Shown one piece after another: positions 58,671 through 64,000 of a stretch of DNA of 64,000 nucleotides. This stretch comes from Bradyrhizobium sp. LTSP849 (GTDB lineage: Bacteria; Pseudomonadota; Alphaproteobacteria; Rhizobiales; Xanthobacteraceae). Where the stretch lies: NCBI RefSeq assembly GCF_000938255.1, contig NZ_JYMR01000004.1, positions 62,001 through 126,000 of the forward strand, written 5' to 3'. The position numbers and the translations under genes are program-made. The notes below the pieces were generated by a model. It saw only the letters and a list, made by a program, of their open reading frames with translations, made no database searches and had not been told where the DNA came from. Within the stretch, counting starts at the first letter, position 1; each line of letters opens with the position of its first letter.

Positions 58671-58692
58671 GGCCAGGCTTTTCAGCCTGGCC
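58671..58692 (-). terminator. Hairpin between cycM and the yej operon
   Basis: A 9-bp stem GGCCAGGCT / AGCCTGGCC with a 4-base loop (TTTC), 29 bases past the cycM stop. On the minus strand it is followed by GTTTCC, a weak U tract. Confidence 0.6.
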
Positions 58693-58720
58693 GCATATTC
58701 AAGGTCGATACCGAGGAGCC

Positions 58721-59275
58721 TTATTTCGCTGCGGTGGGCAGCGGCTTCGGGCTGTCGGAGAGGCTGTTCAGGTAAGCGATGACGTCGGCGCGCTCGCTAT
58801 CCTTCGGGATGCCGGCGAAGCCCATCGCGGTACCGGGGACAGTGCCCTTGGGATTGGCAATGAACTTGTTGAGCGCCTCGAAATCCCAGGTGCCGCCCTT
58901 GCTCTTCATGCCGGCCGAGAAGTTGAAGCCGCCGCGGCCTTCGCCGACGTGGTCACCGACGACGCCAAAGAGGTTCGGGCCGACGCGGTTCGGGCCGCCC
59001 TTTTCGAAGGTGTGGCAGGCGCCGCACTTCTTGGCGGCGGCCGCGCCCTTCTCGACGGAAGCGGTCTGGAGCAGCTTTTCGATCGGCTCGGAGGGCGCGG
59101 CCGCGGCTGCAGCACCTTCCTTGTCGCCGGCCACTTCCTTCACGGCGATCTCGAAGCCTGGCTTTTCCGGAAATTTCGGCGAGAACAGCGCCTGGGCGGT
59201 GAAGCTCGTCACCAGCAAAATCAGGCAGGTGCCGAGCACGGCACCAAGAATCTTGTTGAGTTCGAAAGAGTCCAT
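58721..59275 (-). CDS. cycM: Membrane-anchored cytochrome c (CycM)
   Basis: A 184-residue c-type cytochrome. An uncleaved N-terminal helix (ILGAVLGTCLILLVTSFTAQ, about 9-28), an Ala/Glu-rich linker, and a class I cytochrome c domain with haem motif CGACHTFEKGGPNRVGPNLF, later MGFAGIPKD with the Met ligand. Length and layout match Bradyrhizobium CycM, which passes electrons from bc1 to the aa3 oxidase. The ATG at 59275 opens directly before the anchor. Confidence 0.93.
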   Translation of the reverse strand: MDSFELNKILGAVLGTCLILLVTSFTAQALFSPKFPEKPGFEIAVKEVAGDKEGAAAAAAPSEPIEKLLQTASVEKGAAAAKKCGACHTFEKGGPNRVGPNLFGVVGDHVGEGRGGFNFSAGMKSKGGTWDFEALNKFIANPKGTVPGTAMGFAGIPKDSERADVIAYLNSLSDSPKPLPTAAK

Positions 59276-59507
59276 TTCCGGCCAGGCCCCACACCGCAAG
59301 AAGGAACAGCGGCCAAGCGGCCGCCAGGACGAGCCTCGGGAGAATCAAACGTTCCTTATTGTTTCCCCGAGTTTTGCCATTGAGATATCGGTTTGCCCGT
59401 GCTCTGGCAACCCGTATAAGCGACCCCGCTTTCGGCCCGTCCCCACCCCATTTCTCGACGCGGAAAACGTCCCGTTTCCAGGCCCTTGAACCCAAGCCTT
59501 TGAGCTC

Positions 59508-60248
59508 ATGACCGATCCTCGCATCCTGGTGCTGATCCCGGCCCGCATGGCTGCCACCCGCCTGCCCGGCAAGCCGCTTGCCGATATCGCAGGCCTGCCG
59601 ATGATCGTGCATGTGATGCGCCGCGCCGAAGCCGCCGGCATCGGCCGGGTCGCGGTCGCAACCGACACGGCGGAAATCGCCGCCGTCGTGACCGCCCATG
59701 GCGGCGAGGCCGTGATGACCCGCCCGGACCACCCGTCCGGCTCCGACCGCATCCACGAGGCCATGCAGAAGCTCGATCCGGACGGCAAGGCCGAGATCGT
59801 GGTCAATCTCCAGGGCGATTTCCCGACGATTGCGCCCGAGAGCCTCCGCGAGGTGCTTCCTCCCTTCGCCGATCCCGCGGTCGACATCGTGACGCTGGCC
59901 TCGCAGATCCACACCGAGGAGGAGGACCTGGCTCCCAGCGTCGTGAAGGCCGTCGGCACCCGCATCGGCCCCCGACGGCTGCGGGCGCTCTATTTCACCC
60001 GCGCCACCGCCCCTCATGGCAACGGACCGCGCTACCACCATATCGGCGTCTACGCCTACCGCCGCGCCGCGCTGGAGCGGTTCGTGTCCCTGCCGCCCTC
60101 GCCCCTGGAACGCCAGGAGAGTCTGGAGCAGTTGCGGGCCGTGGAGGACGGCATGCGGATCGACATCATGATCGTCGACAGCGTTCCGCGAGGCGTCGAC
60201 ACGCCGCCCGACCTCGAAACCGCCCGCAGCATCCTTTCCAAATCCTGA
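59508..60248 (+). CDS. kdsB: 3-deoxy-manno-octulosonate cytidylyltransferase
   Basis: A 246-residue enzyme that makes CMP-Kdo for lipopolysaccharide core. Seen: [68 protein letters not shown] and [17 protein letters not shown]. Normal length. The PFLP-type loop reads slightly divergent, but all nucleotide-binding motifs are kept. It is 21 bp before pheA. Confidence 0.96.
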   Translation: MTDPRILVLIPARMAATRLPGKPLADIAGLPMIVHVMRRAEAAGIGRVAVATDTAEIAAVVTAHGGEAVMTRPDHPSGSDRIHEAMQKLDPDGKAEIVVNLQGDFPTIAPESLREVLPPFADPAVDIVTLASQIHTEEEDLAPSVVKAVGTRIGPRRLRALYFTRATAPHGNGPRYHHIGVYAYRRAALERFVSLPPSPLERQESLEQLRAVEDGMRIDIMIVDSVPRGVDTPPDLETARSILSKS

Positions 60249-60269
60249 GCCGCTGTTACAAGGCCGATC

Positions 60270-61115
60270 ATGAGCAAGATGAAGATCGCATTCCAGGGCG
60301 AGCCCGGAGCCAATTCCCATATCGCTATCGTCGAGGCCTATCCCGACGCCGAACCGTTGCCCTGCGCCACCTTCGAGGACGCGCTGTCGGCGATTTCGTC
60401 GGGTGAGGCCGATCTCGGCATGATCCCGATCGAGAATTCGGTCGCGGGCCGCGTTGCCGACATCCATCATCTGCTGCCGGCCTCCGGCCTCTTCATCGTC
60501 GGCGAATGGTTTCTGCCGGTCCGGCATCAGCTGATGGCGGTGAAGGGCACCAAGATTTCCGACATCAAGTCCGTCGAGAGCCACGTGCACGCGCTCGGCC
60601 AGTGCCGGCGCATCATCCGCAAGCTCGGCATCAAGCCGATTGTGCACGCCGACACCGCCGGCAGTGCGCGCGACATCTCCGAGCGCAAAGACAAGACGGT
60701 CGCCGCGATCGCCTCGCGGCTGGCTGCGCAGATCTACGGCCTCGACATCCTCGCTGAGGACATCGAGGACGAGGCGCACAATACCACGCGCTTCGTGGTG
60801 CTAGCGCGCGAGCCGAAATGGGCCGCGCAAGGCTCGGGCCCGCTGGTCACCACTTTTGTATTTCGGGTGCGCAATTTGCCCGCCGCGCTCTACAAGGCGC
60901 TCGGCGGCTTCGCCACCAACGGCGTCAACATGACCAAGCTTGAGAGCTACATGGTCGACGGCAATTTCTTCGCCACGCAGTTTTATGCCGACGTCGACGG
61001 CCATCCCGAGGACAAGGGCCTCGCGTTTGCGATCGAGGAGCTGAAATTCTTCTCGCGCGAATTCCGTATCGTCGGCGTGTATCCGGGGCATCCGTTCCGG
61101 GCGACGATGGAGTAG
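60270..61115 (+). CDS. pheA: Prephenate dehydratase
   Basis: A 281-residue enzyme converting prephenate to phenylpyruvate in phenylalanine synthesis. Seen: IAFQGEPGANSHIAIVEAYP, MIPIENSVAGRVADIHHLL, the catalytic TRF in HNTTRFVVLA, and an ACT domain from about 200 with LYKALGGFATNGVNMTKLES that gives Phe feedback. No chorismate mutase domain. It is convergent with the flavin oxidoreductase gene, 4 bp apart. Confidence 0.96.
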   Translation: MSKMKIAFQGEPGANSHIAIVEAYPDAEPLPCATFEDALSAISSGEADLGMIPIENSVAGRVADIHHLLPASGLFIVGEWFLPVRHQLMAVKGTKISDIKSVESHVHALGQCRRIIRKLGIKPIVHADTAGSARDISERKDKTVAAIASRLAAQIYGLDILAEDIEDEAHNTTRFVVLAREPKWAAQGSGPLVTTFVFRVRNLPAALYKALGGFATNGVNMTKLESYMVDGNFFATQFYADVDGHPEDKGLAFAIEELKFFSREFRIVGVYPGHPFRATME

Positions 61116-61119
61116 CGGC

Positions 61120-62136
61120 TTACGCCGCCTGCTTCGCCAGCCCAAACGCATCCGCCAGCAGCGAATACGACTTCTTCCGCGCGTCGTGGTCGTAGACCGC
61201 GGTGATCACCATCAGCTCGTCCGGCTTGCTCGCATCAATCAGCGGCTGAAGCTTTTTCTGCACGGTCGCCGGATTGCCGACGAACAGGCGTGAGCGGTTG
61301 CGGGCAATCGAGGTGCGCTCGGAGTCGGTATAGGGATAGGCCAGCGCCTCCTCGACGCTCGGCAACGGCAGATACTGGCCGCGGTCGCGGCGCAGGCGGT
61401 TGAGGTCGAAAGAACTCGCGAGCCTTTCGGCCTCCTCATCGGTGTCGGCAGCGATAGCGGCGACTGCGAGGATCGCGCGCGGGCTCGCGCTCCAGGCCGA
61501 GGGCTGGAAGCGGTTGCGGTAATGCACCATCGCGTCGATCGCATCATGAGACGCAAAATGATGCGCGAAGGCGAAGCCCATGCCGACTTGCGCCGCCAAT
61601 TCCGAGGAATAGTCGCTGGAGCCGAGCAGCCAGATCGGCGGCAGTGGCGTGTCGTCGGGCATCGCGACGACGTTGTTGTAGGGATGGCCCGAGGGGAATT
61701 CGCGGGTCTGCCACAGGATCAGTTCGTGCAGCCGCTCCAGGAAATCGTCGCCCTCGCGGCGATCGAGCCGGCTTCTGAGAGCGTACGCCGTGGCGCCGTC
61801 GGTGCCGGGCGCGCGACCGAGGCCGAGATCGATACGGCCGGGGAACAGCGCCTCCAGCATCTTGAAGCGCTCGGCCACGACCAGCGGCGCGTGGTTGGGC
61901 AGCATCACGCCGCCGGAGCCGACGCGGATGTGCTTCGTCACGGCCGCGATCTGCCCAATCATCACGTCAGGCGCGGGGCTCGCCACCGAGGCGAGGTTGT
62001 GATGCTCGGCGAGCCAATAACGGAGATAGCCGAGCCCATCGACATGGCGCGCCAGATCGATGCTGTTGCGCAGCGCCGCGGCGGGTTTTGTGCCTGACGT
62101 GACGACGGAAAGGTCGAGGACTGAGAGCGGGATCAT
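61120..62136 (-). CDS. LLM-class flavin-dependent oxidoreductase
   Basis: A 338-residue luciferase-like TIM-barrel protein of the MsnO8 type. Seen: [77 protein letters not shown] and [18 protein letters not shown] end. These enzymes use reduced FMN to oxygenate or reduce unknown substrates; the true one cannot be read. Single gene. Confidence 0.92.
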   Translation of the reverse strand: MIPLSVLDLSVVTSGTKPAAALRNSIDLARHVDGLGYLRYWLAEHHNLASVASPAPDVMIGQIAAVTKHIRVGSGGVMLPNHAPLVVAERFKMLEALFPGRIDLGLGRAPGTDGATAYALRSRLDRREGDDFLERLHELILWQTREFPSGHPYNNVVAMPDDTPLPPIWLLGSSDYSSELAAQVGMGFAFAHHFASHDAIDAMVHYRNRFQPSAWSASPRAILAVAAIAADTDEEAERLASSFDLNRLRRDRGQYLPLPSVEEALAYPYTDSERTSIARNRSRLFVGNPATVQKKLQPLIDASKPDELMVITAVYDHDARKKSYSLLADAFGLAKQAA

Positions 62137-62516
62137 GGCGCGTTAACGTAATGGAGGGCCGCCCGGCGGCAATGGGCAGACTGCGCAGATCTGACGTGTG
62201 TGGGCCGGGCGCCGGCTTGGCCGGCCAAGGCGGGACGTTGGGACAAGATTAGGCTCGGTAGCAACAGATTCAAACTGCCCACGAAGATAGGAGATGCCCG
62301 AAAGGCTTATAATTCACCTCAGTTATTTGATATATTTACATTATTTCGCCATGCCGAAGCTTCCCACATCCACTTAGCGCAACGCAATAATTCACCTTCA
62401 CATCCAATAAGTGGGCCATTTCCCACTACCGATGGGCTGTCGAGAAAACCCCCTTTGCCCTATCTTAGCCTCTCCCAAGCTAGAGCCGACCGCCCGAGAC
62501 TGGAGTAAGTGGTGCC
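62137..62516. promoter_or_regulatory. metF upstream region
   Basis: 380 bp with no gene. The stretch 62281-62400 is only about 41 percent GC in a genome near 64 percent, with a TATAAT at 62309 and GGAG 12 bases before the metF ATG. It likely carries the metF-metH promoter and leader. No SAM or cobalamin riboswitch core was recognised. Confidence 0.45.
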
Positions 62517-63443
62517 ATGACCGATCTGACGAAGCCTGCGACAGCCGACGGGCAAGACGGGCACCTCTCTTCGAAGCGGCCTGCGATCTCCTTCGAGTTC
62601 TTTCCGCCCAAGACCGAGGATATGGAGCGGAATCTCTGGGACACCATCAACCGCCTGGCCCCGCTCGACCCGAAATTCGTCTCGGTGACCTATGGCGCCG
62701 GCGGCTCGACCCGTGAGCGCACCCATTCGACCATCTCGCGGATCCTGAAAGAAACCGCGCTGCTGCCAGCCGCGCATCTGACCTGCGTCGGCGCCTCGCG
62801 CGGCGAGATCGACGAGATCGTCGACCGCTATCACGAGGTCGGCGTCCGCCACATCGTCGGCCTGCGCGGCGATCCGCCGGGCGGCATCGGCACGCCCTAC
62901 GCCAGCCATCCCGACGGCTACCAGAGCTCGGCCGATCTCGTCGCGGGAATCAAGAAGCGGCATGCCGACATCGAGGTCTCGGTCTCGGCCTATCCTGAGA
63001 AGCATCCCGAAGCGCGCGACTTCGACGATGACATCGACACGCTGAAGGCCAAGGTCGATGCCGGCGCTGCGCGCGCCATCACCCAGGTGTTCTTCGATAA
63101 CGACCTCTACTTTCGCTATCTCGACCGCGTCCGTGCGCGTGGCATCGATATCCCGATCGTGCCGGGCATCATGCCCATGCACAATTTCAAGCAGGCGAGA
63201 GCCTTCGTCACCCGCGCCGGCACATCTGTTCCGAACTGGCTTGCCGAAAAGTTCGAGGGCCTCGACGACGACGCCGAAACCCGCAAGCTCGTTGCCGCCA
63301 CCGTCGCCGCCGGGCAAGTGCAGAAGCTCGCCAAGCGCGGCGTCGACACTTTCCATTTCTACACCATGAACCGCGCCGATCTCGTATTCGCGATCAGCCA
63401 TTTGCTCGGCATTCGCGCCAAGAGCGCGCAGAAGGCGGCCTGA
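62517..63443 (+). CDS. metF: Methylenetetrahydrofolate reductase
   Basis: A 308-residue FAD TIM-barrel enzyme making 5-methyltetrahydrofolate for methionine synthase. Seen: ISFEFFPPKTEDMERNLWDT, SVTYGAGGSTRERT, PAAHLTCVGASRGEIDEIVD, HIVGLRGDPPGG and ITQVFFDNDLYFRYLDRVR. Normal bacterial length. It is 6 bp before metH, so product and user enzymes are co-expressed. Confidence 0.97.
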   Translation: MTDLTKPATADGQDGHLSSKRPAISFEFFPPKTEDMERNLWDTINRLAPLDPKFVSVTYGAGGSTRERTHSTISRILKETALLPAAHLTCVGASRGEIDEIVDRYHEVGVRHIVGLRGDPPGGIGTPYASHPDGYQSSADLVAGIKKRHADIEVSVSAYPEKHPEARDFDDDIDTLKAKVDAGAARAITQVFFDNDLYFRYLDRVRARGIDIPIVPGIMPMHNFKQARAFVTRAGTSVPNWLAEKFEGLDDDAETRKLVAATVAAGQVQKLAKRGVDTFHFYTMNRADLVFAISHLLGIRAKSAQKAA

Positions 63444-63449
63444 CCCAAG

Positions 63450-64000
63450 ATGACGATTCCCGTTTCCGCCAAGCGAACTGCCCTGCTCAACGCCGCACGC
63501 GAGCGCATCCTCGTGCTCGACGGCGCCATGGGCACGATGATCCAGAACCTCCAGTTCGACGAAGCCGCCTTCCGCGGCGAGCGCTTCAAGAATTTTCATC
63601 GCGACCTCCGCGGCAACAACGACCTCTTGATCCTGACCCAGCCGCAGGCGATCGAGGACATTCACGCCGCTTACTTGCGCGCCGGCGCCGACATCGTCGC
63701 GACCAACACCTTCTCGACGACCTCGATCGCGCAGGCCGACTACGATCTCGCCGACATCGTCTACGACATGGCGCGCGAAGGCGCCCGTCTCGCAGGCAAT
63801 GCCGCGCGACGTGTCGAAGCCGAAGACGGTAAGCCGCGCTTCGTCGCCGGCGCCCTCGGACCGACCAACCGCACCGCCTCGATCTCGCCTGATGTGGCCA
63901 ATCCCGGCTACCGTGCCGTGACCTTCGATGATTTGCGTGAATCCTATGGCGAGCAGATCCGCGGCCTGCTCGACGGCGGCGTCGACATTCTTCTGGTCGA
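63450..64000 (+). CDS. metH: Cobalamin-dependent methionine synthase, N-terminal part
   Basis: The first 183 residues are in the window; the gene runs off the right edge. Seen: LNAARERILVLDGAMGTMIQ, HRDLRGNNDLLILTQPQAIE, HAAYLRAGADIVATNTFSTT and FVAGALGPTNRTASISPDV, the homocysteine-binding domain of MetH. It transfers the methyl group made by MetF to homocysteine via B12. No gaps or shifts in the visible part. Confidence 0.96.
   Translation, partial: MTIPVSAKRTALLNAARERILVLDGAMGTMIQNLQFDEAAFRGERFKNFHRDLRGNNDLLILTQPQAIEDIHAAYLRAGADIVATNTFSTTSIAQADYDLADIVYDMAREGARLAGNAARRVEAEDGKPRFVAGALGPTNRTASISPDVANPGYRAVTFDDLRESYGEQIRGLLDGGVDILLV

Noticed and set aside
62137..62516. SAM or cobalamin riboswitch before metF
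   Set aside because: Context suggests one, but no conserved core or convincing pairing could be found by eye.

Overview
This 64 kb window is ordinary high-GC alphaproteobacterial chromosome, almost certainly Bradyrhizobium or a very close relative. The reasons are the gene families present (CycM-type anchored cytochrome c, DUF2865, OpgC-type and Thivi_2564-type membrane proteins), the split Tad/Cpa pilus locus, the urt-ure cluster, and the dispersed palindromic repeats whose arms read GTCGTCCCGGC or form C/G-rich hairpins. No rRNA, tRNA, CRISPR array or prophage was seen.

Layout: 1-3.2 kb holds sulfate activation (partial cysG divergent from cysD and a fused cysN-cysC). 3.4-5.7 kb holds malate synthase G. 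5.7-8.2 kb holds a tiny membrane protein and a chemoreceptor. 8.2-9.9 kb is a decayed IS4-family element sitting in the middle of a palindromic repeat. 9.9-13.7 kb looks like a general-stress island: an L,D-transpeptidase with a DUF2865 protein, an AI-2E-family permease, a DUF883 protein and a holin-like membrane protein. Three of these transcription units have a GGAAC-N16/17-CGTT promoter of the EcfG type, and the tiny membrane gene at 5.7 kb has a fourth. 13.9-17.9 kb holds OpgC, TetR, RidA and a CHASE/HWE sensor kinase.

From 30.5 kb leftward to 18.1 kb, all on the minus strand, runs one nitrogen-scavenging unit: a sigma-54 promoter, urtABCDE (urea ABC importer), ureD, ureA, ureB, a DUF559 nuclease-like gene carried between inverted repeats, ureC, two small ABM-domain proteins, ureE with an extreme histidine tail, ureF and ureG. 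Urea would be imported and then hydrolysed by a nickel urease whose maturation factors are encoded in the same unit.

30.9-33.3 kb encodes RhlE helicase, IF-1 and a cold-shock protein, a plausible cold/RNA-remodelling group. 33.4-46.3 kb is the Tad/Flp pilus region: flp, a small membrane ORF, cpaABCDEF, tadB and tadC on the plus strand, flanked by minus-strand tadE/tadG-like genes, an orphan CpaC-N-domain protein and tadD; a sterol-desaturase-family gene is embedded. 46.4-50.8 kb has a metallophosphoesterase, a 67-residue membrane protein, an M17 aminopeptidase and an NlpC/P60 hydrolase. 50.8-58.5 kb is a yej-type peptide ABC importer operon with two different substrate-binding proteins. 58.7-64 kb has cycM, kdsB, prephenate dehydratase, a luciferase-like oxidoreductase, metF and the start of metH.

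The observations most worth pursuing are the EcfG promoter cluster, the repeat-bracketed DUF559 cassette inside the urease operon, and the IS element inserted exactly at a palindrome centre and borrowing its stop codon from the duplicated target. All assignments come from reading motifs and context by eye; no database search was run.
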